Assembly: GCA_002691625.1 (NCBI GenBank)
Contig: NZIK01000026.1
Location: forward strand, 54,361-88,592
Source of the DNA: Alteromonadaceae bacterium
GTDB lineage: Bacteria > Pseudomonadota > Gammaproteobacteria > Enterobacterales > Alteromonadaceae
Direction of reading: 5' to 3'
Length of the DNA: 34,232 bases
Below, one piece after another: positions 25,794 through 34,147 of this stretch. Position 1 is the stretch's first letter; each line of letters begins with the position of its first letter. The notes below the pieces were generated by a model. That model saw only the letters and a program-made list of their open reading frames with translations, was not told the origin of the DNA and did not search any database. The translations under genes and the position numbers were made by a program.

Positions 25794-25980
25794 AACGGTT
25801 GAGAACCCCGAGAAGGCAGTGAAAGCGTTCTGAAAACAGCAGCATATCACTAATTAACAGGCGCCGGGCAAGGTTAATGTCGTCACCCGTGCATCAGGTT
25901 GCGAAAAACTGAAGTGAAAACAACAGCGGGTTATGATTTTTATATAAGCTTTTACTAATTAGGCTATATTTTATCTAACC

Positions 25981-27096
25981 ATGGATAAATTAAGTTTTAT
26001 AATGATTTTCAGACGTAGCCAACCCGTAGCTGAATTAGCCGAAATAGAACGTTTAAAGGCAGAAAATGCCCGCCTGGAGCAGAATCTGTCTAATATGGAG
26101 CAGCAACTGCATACCGCCTACACTGATGCCGAAGTGCTGGCCAGTAAAGTGGCTGTGGAAAGAAAGCTGGTAGAAAACTTCTTTCATTCGCTGGAAATGC
26201 TCGACTCAGTGCGTACCGATGTGGCCGCCTCGGCCACCGAAGTGGGCCACGAAAAAGAGCGTCTTGAGGGCACTCTTAGCGAGTTCTCTTTGATTAGTAG
26301 CACCCTGACTCACTGCGTGAGTGTACTGCAAACCCTGGCGGGTAAGTCCGAGTCGATGAATCAGTCTATTGAGGAGCTCTCTAACTCAGCCAGCGAAATA
26401 CAGACCTTTGTTACGCAAATTCAAAGCATAGCAGAACAAACCAATCTGCTGGCCCTGAATGCGGCTATTGAGGCCGCCCGGGCGGGAGAGCAGGGACGAG
26501 GCTTTGCGGTAGTCGCCGATGAGGTCCGTGCTCTGGCGGCGCGCTCAGCGGACGCGTCAAAACAGATTTCTACTCTTACTCAGGCAACCAGTCAGCAAAC
26601 GGACACCACTAAGCAATATATCGCCCAAAGTCACACTGAAACACTGGATGTGTCGGAGTCGGCCACAAAGATCAATCAGTCGGTACATGAAATATCAGCC
26701 ATGGCCAGCGGTATGGCGAAAGCGATCTCAACCGTGAGTCTTAGCACCTTTGTACAAACCGTGAAGCTCGATCACCTGGTGTGGAAGGTTAACGTGTACA
26801 AAGCCATCCGCACGGAAAATAGCCAGCAGGCCGGGCAGCTGGCTGATCACCATCAGTGCCGTCTGGGTAAATGGTATTACGAAGGCGACGGTAAAAAGCT
26901 GTATGCGTCATTTCCTGAATTTAAAAAGCTGGAAGCCCCGCATGCGCGGGTGCATGAGTCTGGTATCGAAGCATTAAAGGCCAGCGAAAAAGGGGATTCG
27001 CAAACACTTATCAACAAATTGCAAATGATGGAAGAGGCCAGCGTTGATGTGTTTGAGTGCCTTAATGCACTGAAAGCCAGAATTACTCAGATGTAG
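25981..27096 (+). CDS. Soluble methyl-accepting chemotaxis protein with C-terminal CZB zinc domain
   Basis: This is a cytoplasmic chemoreceptor: no hydrophobic segment occurs in 371 residues. Residues about 17-60 form a coiled coil. The receptor hairpin tip is [37 protein letters not shown] (150-186), the near-invariant CheA/CheW contact. The C-terminal region (about 255-330) is a CZB domain, with His265 in LDHLVWK, Cys293 in [11 protein letters not shown], and His321/His325 in PHARVH, the His3-Cys zinc set. In the TlpD/CzcB-type receptors this zinc site reacts to hypochlorous acid and redox stress; a similar role is inferred here. The start may instead be ATG 26002. It overlaps the convergent small gene by 14 bases. 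Confidence 0.92.
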   Translation: MDKLSFIMIFRRSQPVAELAEIERLKAENARLEQNLSNMEQQLHTAYTDAEVLASKVAVERKLVENFFHSLEMLDSVRTDVAASATEVGHEKERLEGTLSEFSLISSTLTHCVSVLQTLAGKSESMNQSIEELSNSASEIQTFVTQIQSIAEQTNLLALNAAIEAARAGEQGRGFAVVADEVRALAARSADASKQISTLTQATSQQTDTTKQYIAQSHTETLDVSESATKINQSVHEISAMASGMAKAISTVSLSTFVQTVKLDHLVWKVNVYKAIRTENSQQAGQLADHHQCRLGKWYYEGDGKKLYASFPEFKKLEAPHARVHESGIEALKASEKGDSQTLINKLQMMEEASVDVFECLNALKARITQM

Positions 27097-27421
27097 CTGG
27101 GGGAGTCTCTTTAGCGAGCACTTCCCGTAAGCCTTTCTGCATCAGAGCGGTGCGACGTTGATTGATCATTTGCCGGGAGATAATCAACCCGAGCAACAAG
27201 GCGGCGATGGGAAGCCAACTGCCGTAACCAAAAAACGAATACAAAATACCACCCAGGCCAAAAATCATAAATACCGGCAGCAGCCAGCAATACATTTGGA
27301 ACAGGCGTTTCGCCGGGGGATTGAAACTGGTGTCGCGGGCTTTTTCCAGTAAGGTAAACTGCTCATGACGTTCGCGATCGGCGATTTCCGGAAATTGGTC
27401 GATGTATTCTTTAATATCCAT
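27083..27421 (-). CDS. Small two-TM membrane protein of unknown function, 113 aa
   Basis: I recognise no family with certainty. A soluble N-terminus ([28 protein letters not shown], about 1-45) is followed by two adjacent hydrophobic segments ([20 protein letters not shown], then [16 protein letters not shown]) forming a hairpin, and a short basic tail. ATG 27421 is chosen over GTG/ATG options up to 27481 because the upstream residues are Cys-rich and unlike a start. The 3' end overlaps the chemoreceptor gene by 14 bases in convergent orientation. Confidence 0.65.
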   Translation of the reverse strand: MDIKEYIDQFPEIADRERHEQFTLLEKARDTSFNPPAKRLFQMYCWLLPVFMIFGLGGILYSFFGYGSWLPIAALLLGLIISRQMINQRRTALMQKGLREVLAKETPPATSE

Positions 27422-27720
27422 AACTGACGTTTCGACATTATTTTTGCTGCAAAGTGTAGGCGCACCGCATTCACAATGCAATCCTACGGCATGCTAACCT
27501 GATTAAGTAAGTTATCCATGGCTTCAGTAACCCTCAAACCATTGTGTTCTGGTTGGGTGTAAAGTCCGCATGCAATCAATACAACATTGGCGACTTACGC
27601 CTTAAAATCGTTAGTCAGGCGCAGCGGGCGGCAGATTTTTACAAACTGTTAAAGGACAAATGAACCTGGTAATGGTAGGATCGCCGACCGATTTTTAACC
27701 ACCTCAGTGCTGAGATAGTA
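27422..27720 (+). other. Intergenic region before the SulP gene
   Basis: These 299 bases hold the promoters of two divergent genes. I see a 12-codon ORF (27660-27698) preceded by AAAGGA that could be a leader peptide for the transporter, but its spacing to the Shine-Dalgarno site is only three bases. No hairpin or riboswitch class is recognisable. Confidence 0.35.
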
Positions 27721-29286
27721 ATGTTTGATATCATCACGAGTAAAGAAAGTAACGTAAAAAATGACGTGCTCTCCGGTATAACCGTTGCCCTGGCATTGGT
27801 TCCCGAAGCCGTTGCTTTTGCATTTGTTGCCGGCGTTGAGCCGATGATAGGCTTGTATGCGGCCTTTATGATGGGGCTGATTACCTCTGCTATTGGCGGC
27901 CGTCCGGGCATGATTTCCGGTGCAACAGGTGCTATGGCAGTAGTCATGGTTGCCCTGGTGGCCGAGCATGGCGTGCAGTATTTGTTTGCGGCGGTGCTAT
28001 TGGCCGGTTTGTTGCAAATATTGTGCGGCGTATTTCGCTTAGGGAAGTTTATTCGCCTGGTGCCTTACCCGGTTATGCTGGGTTTTGTAAACGGCCTGGC
28101 CATTGTAATCTTCCTGGCCCAATTGGGGCAGTTTAAGGTCACTGGCGCGTTGGGTACCCAGGAGTGGATGAGCGGCACTATGCTCTACATCATGCTGGGG
28201 CTGGTCGCATTAACCATGGCGATCATCTACCTATTGCCGAAACTGACCAAAGCTGTCCCTGCATCGCTGGCGGCGATTATCACTATCACATTGCTAGTGC
28301 ACGGACTGGATCTGGAAGCCCGCACGGTTATCGACTTCGTGCGCGATATGCTCCCGGTTGATCAACGCGACAGCGCCACCCTTGCAGGCGAGCTGCCGAC
28401 TTTCGCTATCCCTATGGTGCCATTTAACTGGGATACGCTGATGATTATCTTACCCACCTCGGTCATTTTGTGTCTGGTGGGTCTGATTGAGTCACTGTTA
28501 ACCCTCACCCTGATTGATGAAATGACCAATACCCGTGGCCGTGGCAACAAAGAATGTATTGGCCAGGGGGTTGCGAACACCGTGAACGGTTTCTTTGGTG
28601 GTATGGGGGGTTGTGCCATGATTGGCCAGAGCATGATCAACATTAACTCTGGTGGTCGCGGACGCTTATCAGGTATCACTGCCGCTATCGTACTGCTGGC
28701 GTTTATTTTGTTTGCCGCGCCGTTGATTGAGATGATCCCACTGGCCGCACTGGTTGGTGTTATGTTTGTGGTGGTAATAGGCACCTTCGAATGGGCTTCA
28801 TTCCGTATTATCCGTGGCGTTAACAAGGAAGATGCTTTTGTACTGTTCCTGGTAACCGCCGTGACGGTTATTGCCGACCTGGCCATTGCCGTTGTGGTTG
28901 GGGTAATAGTCTCTGCACTGGTGTTTGCCTGGAAAGCTGCTCGCTACGTTGATTCGAAAACACACATCGATGACGATGGTTGGAAAGTCTACGAGTTGCG
29001 TGGCCCGGTATTCTTTGGTTCAGTGAGTCATTTTAAAGAGCTGTTCGACGTGGCTAATGACCCTGAAGATGTGGTTATTGACTTTAAAAACAGCCGGATC
29101 TGGGACTCATCAGGCATTGATGCGCTGGATGGTCTGGCCGATAAATACGAACAGGCAGGCAAGAAACTGCATATTCGTCACGTAAGTCAGGAATGCCAGA
29201 GCTTGCTAAATAAGGCAGGTAAATTCGTTGAGATAAACGTTAACGAAGACCCTCGCTACCGGATAGCAACCGACAAACTGGCCTGA
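27721..29286 (+). CDS. SulP-family anion transporter with STAS domain
   Basis: This inner-membrane protein belongs to the SLC26/SulP family, which carries sulfate, bicarbonate, dicarboxylates or other anions, often with sodium or protons. The N-terminal [37 protein letters not shown] block is the family signature. It is followed by about 12-14 hydrophobic segments, including [17 protein letters not shown], and the C-terminal STAS domain (about 425-515) with [17 protein letters not shown], whose DSSG lies at the usual phosphorylation/nucleotide loop. Length (521 aa) is typical of bacterial SulP proteins. The exact anion cannot be read from sequence. A palindromic repeat lies just past its stop. 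Confidence 0.92.
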   Translation: MFDIITSKESNVKNDVLSGITVALALVPEAVAFAFVAGVEPMIGLYAAFMMGLITSAIGGRPGMISGATGAMAVVMVALVAEHGVQYLFAAVLLAGLLQILCGVFRLGKFIRLVPYPVMLGFVNGLAIVIFLAQLGQFKVTGALGTQEWMSGTMLYIMLGLVALTMAIIYLLPKLTKAVPASLAAIITITLLVHGLDLEARTVIDFVRDMLPVDQRDSATLAGELPTFAIPMVPFNWDTLMIILPTSVILCLVGLIESLLTLTLIDEMTNTRGRGNKECIGQGVANTVNGFFGGMGGCAMIGQSMININSGGRGRLSGITAAIVLLAFILFAAPLIEMIPLAALVGVMFVVVIGTFEWASFRIIRGVNKEDAFVLFLVTAVTVIADLAIAVVVGVIVSALVFAWKAARYVDSKTHIDDDGWKVYELRGPVFFGSVSHFKELFDVANDPEDVVIDFKNSRIWDSSGIDALDGLADKYEQAGKKLHIRHVSQECQSLLNKAGKFVEINVNEDPRYRIATDKLA

Positions 29287-29309
29287 TAGGCCAGCCCAAA
29301 ATAAAAAAA

Positions 29310-29345
29310 TAAAGGGGTAAATAAAGGGGTCAGTAAAGGGGTCAG
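29310..29345. repeat. Three tandem 12-bp units
   Basis: TAAAGGGGTAAA (29310-29321), TAAAGGGGTCAG (29322-29333) and TAAAGGGGTCAG (29334-29345). The third unit is also the first 12 bases of the hairpin's left arm, so the array grew at the edge of the palindrome. Confidence 0.9.
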
Positions 29346-29387
29346 AGTACATTATTGCTGAGGCAATAATGTACTCTGACCCCTTTA
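29334..29387. repeat. Perfect 25-bp palindromic repeat, REP/MITE-like, possible bidirectional terminator
   Basis: Left arm 29334-29358 and right arm 29363-29387 are exact complements, with a TGAG loop (29359-29362). The arms contain GGGGTCAGAGTACATTA and its complement. Sequences with GGGGTCAGAGTAC/GTACTCTGACCCC are, as I recall, common as dispersed palindromes in marine gammaproteobacteria, often near IS200-type (RAYT) genes, but none is in this window. It lies between the convergent SulP and dsbA genes, where such a stem could stop transcription from both sides. Confidence 0.85.
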
Positions 29388-29409
29388 TTGTTGTTTATTG
29401 ATAGTGCGG

Positions 29410-30036
29410 TTAGTCGCGCTTTGCTGCCAGGTAGTTAAACAGTTCCAGGCGTTCCGTTGGCGTCAGGTCACGGCCAATCTGTACCTTATATTTACCGTTA
29501 ACAATGAAGGTAGGCACCGAACGCACTTCGCGGCGGTAGTCTTCTACGACTTTATTGTTTTTGCCCAGCATTGATTTAACGCCAAAGCTTTTAGCCAGCT
29601 TATCGAATTTGGCTGAATCCACACCGTTGATAATAAAGATGTTGCGGATATCTTTCATGCCAGTAATGGTGGCACGTTGCTTATGGATATAGTTAAAGAT
29701 TGCGCCGCTCAGCTTGTCTTCCTGCTTCAGTGCTTTCGCGATTAACATACCCGTGGTGACTTCATCCTGCACTTCCTGGCTGGCGTAGGGCATAAAGTTA
29801 ACGTGTACCTTTTCAAACTTAACCCCTTCATCCAGTGACTTTTTCAGGTCCGCTACAAACGGCTCTGTGCGGTAGCAGTGCGGGCACCAGTAGGAGAAAA
29901 ACTCGAGGACTTCGGGTGAGTCACTTAAGGGCTTATCGATTTCTTCGTAATGTTTACCTTCTTCCCACTTAACAGCGGCAGAGACCTGTAATGGAATCAG
30001 TAATGCTAGTACAACCCACAAAGCAAACTTCTTCAT
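29410..30036 (-). CDS. dsbA: Thiol:disulfide interchange protein DsbA
   Basis: DsbA oxidises cysteine pairs in periplasmic proteins as they emerge and is re-oxidised by DsbB. A signal peptide covers 1-20 (LQVSAA). The active site CPHC is at 51-54 in FFSYWCPHCYRTEPF. The cis-proline loop is RSVPTFIVNGKY near residue 175, and the helical insertion typical of DsbA lies between. The length of 208 aa is normal. AAAGGA precedes the ATG by about ten bases. The closest downstream partner on this strand is separated by the palindromic repeat. Many exported Cys proteins, possibly the 1.4-kb one, would be its clients (inference). Confidence 0.96.
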   Translation of the reverse strand: MKKFALWVVLALLIPLQVSAAVKWEEGKHYEEIDKPLSDSPEVLEFFSYWCPHCYRTEPFVADLKKSLDEGVKFEKVHVNFMPYASQEVQDEVTTGMLIAKALKQEDKLSGAIFNYIHKQRATITGMKDIRNIFIINGVDSAKFDKLAKSFGVKSMLGKNNKVVEDYRREVRSVPTFIVNGKYKVQIGRDLTPTERLELFNYLAAKRD

Positions 30037-30091
30037 TCGAGTGTTTTCCTTTCTAATTCAAATAAACGTTGAGATTATCATACCGCTAAAT

Positions 30092-30121
30092 ATTCGCCTA
30101 GTCAGTGACGACCAGGCGAAT
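30092..30121. terminator. Hairpin downstream of btuB
   Basis: ATTCGCCT (30092-30099) pairs with AGGCGAAT (30114-30121) around a 14-base loop that itself contains GTCA-G-TGAC. It lies 17 bases past the btuB stop (minus strand). It lacks a long T-run and may act as a weak terminator. Confidence 0.45.
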
Positions 30122-30137
30122 TAAATGGCATTAACGG

Positions 30138-32036
30138 TTAAAAGCGATAGCTGGTATGCACCAGGAAGCGCCGCTGGGCACCGCGGCAGCCAATGATATC
30201 TTCATAGTCCTCAGACAATGCATTATCCACTCGGACACCAAACTGCCACTGTTGGTTCCAGTCATAGTTCACGTTTATGCTGGTTAGCCAGTACGGATCA
30301 AGACTGAGAACTTCGCCGCTGAATGACGTGGGTGGGTAAAAGATATCCTGACGCACGCCGGTGTAATCTGCTTTGATATAAACAGATAAACCCTGAACCG
30401 GTAATGAATGGCGGTAGGTCACCGAGCCGGTATGGTTAGGGCGACGTAGTTCAACCGCCTGATCGGCGCCATCACCGCTGGTGGCATCCAGATAGCTGTA
30501 GTGGGCAGTGAACTGCCACGAATCAGCAACCCATTGCAGCGATGCTTCAAAGCCATCACGGCGGGAATCCTGGCTGGCATTGGCTACCGAGCTTAAGCCG
30601 CTGGCGCTGTCCCATACACTGGTGATTTCGTTTTCCAGGCGCGTAGTGAAGACACTGAAATCGACTGAAAGCTGACGATTGAACTGACTTTGCAGTCCCA
30701 CTTCAAACTCCCGGCTTTGTTCAGGCTTAAGATCAGGATTACCAATGAACTGAGCCGGATAATAGCCATACAGTTCAGTGAAGTTAGGGGTTTTAACCGC
30801 CTGGCTGACGCTGGCAAACACATTGACCTGACGGCTCAGGGCATAGTGTGCACCGGCGCGATAACTCCAGGCCTTTTCGAAGCGCTCGTTATCGTCGTAA
30901 CGAATACTAAACTGAGTGGTTAGTTCGTCTGTGCCCAGCCCGGTTAACTCCGCAAAAATACTGCTGGTGCTGTCATCGCCGCGGTAGTTCGGATCGCCCC
31001 AGTCAGCTGGTCCACGCTGTTCGAATTCGCGACGGAGTAACTCAGTGCCAATAGCAAACTGGGCCACGTCGGTAGTGATAAACTGAGTCCAGTTCAGCTG
31101 CTTACGTTCCCCGGTGGTGCCACCAGCGTCGAAACCGCTGGTCAGGTTGTCATTATCATCCTTATGGTACTGAGCTTTAAGCTCGCTGGTATAGCCTAAC
31201 TCTGCGATAGCCAGGTTCCACTGTAAGTAAGAGGTCAACTGCTCGCCATCAGTAACGTTATCGGCATCTGCCGGCAAGCCGGTGGTGAAGTCGGTAGCGT
31301 CATAGTCGTTGCGGTAATCAACCATGCGCGCACCGGCCATAAAGGTATTGCTGGCGGTTGCCTGCCAGTTTACACCAAAACCGGCGGTGGTATTGCGGTA
31401 GCCATCATCTTCGCCGCCAGTGCGCGACACATTGTCGCCATCGGTATTAAAGTGATTGGCGTACAGTGATACATTCAGGTTGTCCAGCGACTGCTGTGTC
31501 GAGACGGAAGCACGATAAGTGCTGGCGTTACCAATACCCGCACTCAGTGAAGTGCTGTCGTTACTTTCACTACCCGCTTTAGTTGTGATGCTAAGTACAC
31601 CAGACACCGCGCCACTGCCCCACAGCGCACTTTGCGCACCACGGAGTAATTCAACTCTGGCAATGTTATCAGCGGTGAGATGAGCAAAATCTACCAGGCC
31701 ACCCTGGCTGAGGTCGTTCACAATCACGCCGTCGATCAATACCAACAGGTGATTGGTTTCGCTGCCACGCAAACGCAGTTCGGTTAGTGAACCGGGGCTA
31801 CCAGACTGGCTCAGGCTAACGCCGGGCATACCGCGCAATAAATCGGTTAACTGGGTAGCGCCTGCTGCCTGAATATCTTCTGCAGTGAGGACAGATACCG
31901 AGGCCGCCAGTTTGTCCAGGCTAACCGGTAAACGAGAACCGGTAACGGTAATGGTTTCTACCGACGATTGCTGGGCGCAGGCAATATTCGCGGCGCACGC
32001 AAGGGCTACCGCACAGGAAAGGGATCGAATTGTCAT
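30138..32036 (-). CDS. btuB: TonB-dependent vitamin B12 receptor BtuB
   Basis: BtuB is the outer-membrane beta-barrel that imports cobalamin using TonB energy. The signal peptide covers about 1-21 (NIACAQQ). The TonB box ETITVTGSRLP follows immediately. The plug domain is shown by LTDLLRGMPGVSLSQSGSPGSLTELRLRGSETNHLLVLIDGVIVNDLSQGG, and the barrel follows to a terminal Phe (SYRF). With ATG 32036 it is 632 residues, near the E. coli size; the frame also opens at 32057 but the signal peptide starts at 32036. The B12 assignment rests mainly on the cobalamin riboswitch directly upstream, supported by overall BtuB-like plug features. No btuCDF genes are in the window. Confidence 0.94.
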   Translation of the reverse strand: MTIRSLSCAVALACAANIACAQQSSVETITVTGSRLPVSLDKLAASVSVLTAEDIQAAGATQLTDLLRGMPGVSLSQSGSPGSLTELRLRGSETNHLLVLIDGVIVNDLSQGGLVDFAHLTADNIARVELLRGAQSALWGSGAVSGVLSITTKAGSESNDSTSLSAGIGNASTYRASVSTQQSLDNLNVSLYANHFNTDGDNVSRTGGEDDGYRNTTAGFGVNWQATASNTFMAGARMVDYRNDYDATDFTTGLPADADNVTDGEQLTSYLQWNLAIAELGYTSELKAQYHKDDNDNLTSGFDAGGTTGERKQLNWTQFITTDVAQFAIGTELLRREFEQRGPADWGDPNYRGDDSTSSIFAELTGLGTDELTTQFSIRYDDNERFEKAWSYRAGAHYALSRQVNVFASVSQAVKTPNFTELYGYYPAQFIGNPDLKPEQSREFEVGLQSQFNRQLSVDFSVFTTRLENEITSVWDSASGLSSVANASQDSRRDGFEASLQWVADSWQFTAHYSYLDATSGDGADQAVELRRPNHTGSVTYRHSLPVQGLSVYIKADYTGVRQDIFYPPTSFSGEVLSLDPYWLTSINVNYDWNQQWQFGVRVDNALSEDYEDIIGCRGAQRRFLVHTSYRF

Positions 32037-32052
32037 AAAAGGCTCTTTTAAC

Positions 32053-32071
32053 AGCACTCCCGCCGAGTGCT
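32053..32071 (-). promoter_or_regulatory. Hairpin next to the btuB ribosome site
   Basis: AGCACTC and GAGTGCT form a perfect 7-bp stem with a 5-base loop, ending 16 bases before the ATG and just upstream of the AAGAG ribosome site. It probably belongs to the expression platform of the riboswitch, but how it switches is not clear from sequence. Confidence 0.5.
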
Positions 32072-32084
32072 AAGACGGATAAGA

Positions 32085-32305
32085 AGTGGCAACCGGCCCG
32101 ATGTGAGCAGTTGCCGACGCAGCGCAGGCCGGTCTCCGGGCTTTCAGTCATGCCGGGGCATGAATTCCCGCCTTCCCGATAGTCGGTGGCGTAGGGGAAT
32201 CGTATTAACATGCGTATGCAATACGTGATTACCGTTGCGGGGGCAGCGTAAGCTTTTCACTTACTTCCCGATTATCCCGATGAGTTAACATCAGGCACCT
32301 GAGCG
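32085..32305 (-). ncRNA. Cobalamin (B12) riboswitch
   Basis: Read on the minus strand, the leader has the conserved elements in order: CAGGTGCC near 32290; a GGGAA-containing segment; the B12 box GCCCCCGCAAC (about 32233-32243); CGCCACCGACTATCGGGAAGG (from about 32192 down); and AGCCCGGAGACCGGCCTGC (about 32120-32141). The 3' end has a GGCAAC/GTTGCC stem (32088-32093 with 32110-32115). By family knowledge adenosylcobalamin binding represses btuB expression. Boundaries are approximate. Confidence 0.95.
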
Positions 32306-32311
32306 GGCGGG

Positions 32312-32317
32312 ATTATA
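32312..32317 (-). promoter_or_regulatory. -10 box of the btuB/riboswitch promoter
   Basis: A perfect TATAAT on the minus strand, so that transcription starts near 32305, just before the first riboswitch element. The -35 region is poor (TATTTA at 32335-32340 with 17-base spacing). Confidence 0.6.
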
Positions 32318-32380
32318 ACGGTAGCGCCAGCGGATAAATACCCCCGTGGGTAAAAATGCAAGCTGATCCGCGCTGAGAGC

Positions 32381-32407
32381 CATTTATTCTCCCATCATTT
32401 ATTCTCC
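32381..32407. repeat. 12-bp direct repeat across the hydrolase stop codon
   Basis: CATTTATTCTCC occurs at 32381-32392 and again at 32396-32407, separated by CAT. On the minus strand this duplicates the last two codons and the stop of the hydrolase (GGA GAA TAA ATG) at a 15-base period, probably a slippage event. Confidence 0.9.
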
Positions 32408-34147
32408 TGGCCAGGGTTTTAACGGCAGTTTAATTTGCGTGTCGTTATGCCATTTTATCACCAGAGGCTCGCCGGCATCCGCCATGCTTTCGTTATTGAC
32501 AGGTTTTCCTGAACCATGATTAACCTGAGCATTCTGATTTTTATTTACGTTAAGCACAATCGCAAGACGACTGCCAGGCTCAAGCAGTTTTGCCGTCATC
32601 CGTGCATTAACTATGGGCAGTGATGTCTTCTTGCCCGGCGTTAATAACTGGCGCTGCCGCATGGAATGCGCGTAGCTGGCACGACTCTGATAAGTATTCA
32701 AGTGAAACACGTCACCTTCTGCCGATACGGCATAAAAGTTATAGCCAATATCCACATCCTGTTTGTTGGTGCTTATCACAATATTGCCGGTTATCGCTCC
32801 GGCCAGTTCCATCGATGACGTAAAAGGGTCAGTTATATAGATAAGGCCGCCATCGTCGATTATCTCCTGCTGGATAATCGGCCAGGGGCTAACGTTGCGC
32901 TGAGTGGTGCGATCGGCCATATCAACGGTCATTTTTACACTCGCCGCCATGGGTTCCTGTGCGGTTAATAATGCATAGTTGCCATTGGCCTGCGGTGTGG
33001 TGCTCAGGTAATATTCAGTACCCTGTGCATTAAGGCTTGCCAGCGACTCGGCATGTCGCCATTGATTGCTGCCCATCAGCTGATAATTGACCGGGTGGCT
33101 AACCAGCTTTGGAATGTCCTTATTAAACAACAGGTGATCAAACCAGCCAAACACAACCTCTTCGGTGTCTTTGTCGAGCGCTACCGGATCGAGTTTATAA
33201 TTGCTGTAGGTTTGCCACACTTTACCCTGCGCGGTGCCATGAGAGTACGGACCAATTAGTAAGGTGTGGTTGGCGTCAGGATTATACCGCTCGTGGCGTT
33301 TCATATAATCGAGCGCGGATATCTGGCCACCGTCAAAATAGCCGGTTACGGTTAACACCGGAATCGTGACCCGGCGATACTCCTCACCAACCGGCACCAT
33401 CGACTGGTAATAACTATCGAAATCAGGGTGAGACATCCAGCGTTGCCACCAAGGGTTTGGCGTACCATCAATATCCGGCAATCTGGTTATCGGCAGGCCG
33501 CTTTTATAAAAGCGGGAAAGTAACTCTGTACGCTTAGCCCAGTCTGCGTAAACAGTATCATCCATGGTGTTATTGTTAGTGACATGGAATGCCCACTCAT
33601 AATTGGCAGTGAGCACAATATTGTTTTCGTAGGGCAAACCCGTGATCATGCTGGCCGCCGTATAGGGTGCCATGGCTTTCAGCGCTTTTGGCATGTGCTT
33701 AGCCGCGGCCCATTGGGTGAAGCCATTATAGCTCCCGCCATACATCACCACCTCACCATTACTCCAGGGTTGTTGGCTGATCCATTCAATAACGGCAGCG
33801 GCATCTTCGCCTTCATGCTCCCAGGGCGCAATAGTATTGGTGCTCAGGCGTTTGCCTCTGGAATTCGCGATTAGGCCAATGTATCCATGGGCTGCTGCAT
33901 GAATAGCCGTAGTGAGATGCGAGCGCTCGTCGGCATAAATGGTGAACTGCATTGCGGTGGGCAAGTGATGGGCTGATTTTTTCGGTCTGACGATGGTCAG
34001 AGTTAATTCCACTCCGTTGGCAAACTTCACCAACCGGGCAGGTTCAATATGATATCGACGCTGGTTTTCGGCGGCAATTATCTCACTGCTTAGTGGGATG
34101 ACAGATTTTAGTACGTGGTACAGATGGACGTTGGTAATTAACCCCAA
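32399..34147 (-). CDS. CocE/NonD-family serine hydrolase (X-Pro dipeptidyl-peptidase S15 type)
   Basis: This is an alpha/beta hydrolase of the S15/CocE group, which includes acyl-ester hydrolases and X-Pro dipeptidases. The catalytic set is visible: the nucleophile elbow YGGSYNG with Ser139, Asp272 in TVTGYFDGG, and His303 in GPYSHGT. The C-terminal part (from about 420) is the jelly-roll domain typical of the group, with LEPGSRLAIVLNVNKN. The only start I can find is TTG 34147, whose AGGA is too close, and a stop codon (TAA) lies in the same frame three codons upstream. There is no signal peptide although most relatives I recall are exported, so the 5' end may be truncated or shifted. The substrate is unknown. 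Confidence 0.85.
   Translation of the reverse strand: MGLITNVHLYHVLKSVIPLSSEIIAAENQRRYHIEPARLVKFANGVELTLTIVRPKKSAHHLPTAMQFTIYADERSHLTTAIHAAAHGYIGLIANSRGKRLSTNTIAPWEHEGEDAAAVIEWISQQPWSNGEVVMYGGSYNGFTQWAAAKHMPKALKAMAPYTAASMITGLPYENNIVLTANYEWAFHVTNNNTMDDTVYADWAKRTELLSRFYKSGLPITRLPDIDGTPNPWWQRWMSHPDFDSYYQSMVPVGEEYRRVTIPVLTVTGYFDGGQISALDYMKRHERYNPDANHTLLIGPYSHGTAQGKVWQTYSNYKLDPVALDKDTEEVVFGWFDHLLFNKDIPKLVSHPVNYQLMGSNQWRHAESLASLNAQGTEYYLSTTPQANGNYALLTAQEPMAASVKMTVDMADRTTQRNVSPWPIIQQEIIDDGGLIYITDPFTSSMELAGAITGNIVISTNKQDVDIGYNFYAVSAEGDVFHLNTYQSRASYAHSMRQRQLLTPGKKTSLPIVNARMTAKLLEPGSRLAIVLNVNKNQNAQVNHGSGKPVNNESMADAGEPLVIKWHNDTQIKLPLKPWPGE

Noticed and set aside
27544-27663. 39-codon GTG-initiated frame before the SulP gene
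   Set aside because: No Shine-Dalgarno site and no recognisable motif. It may be chance; the overlapping 12-codon ORF is likewise unproven.
28362-28886. 174-codon minus-strand frame inside the SulP gene
   Set aside because: Antisense shadow; the Ser/Thr/Pro-rich composition mirrors the membrane-helix codons of the real gene.
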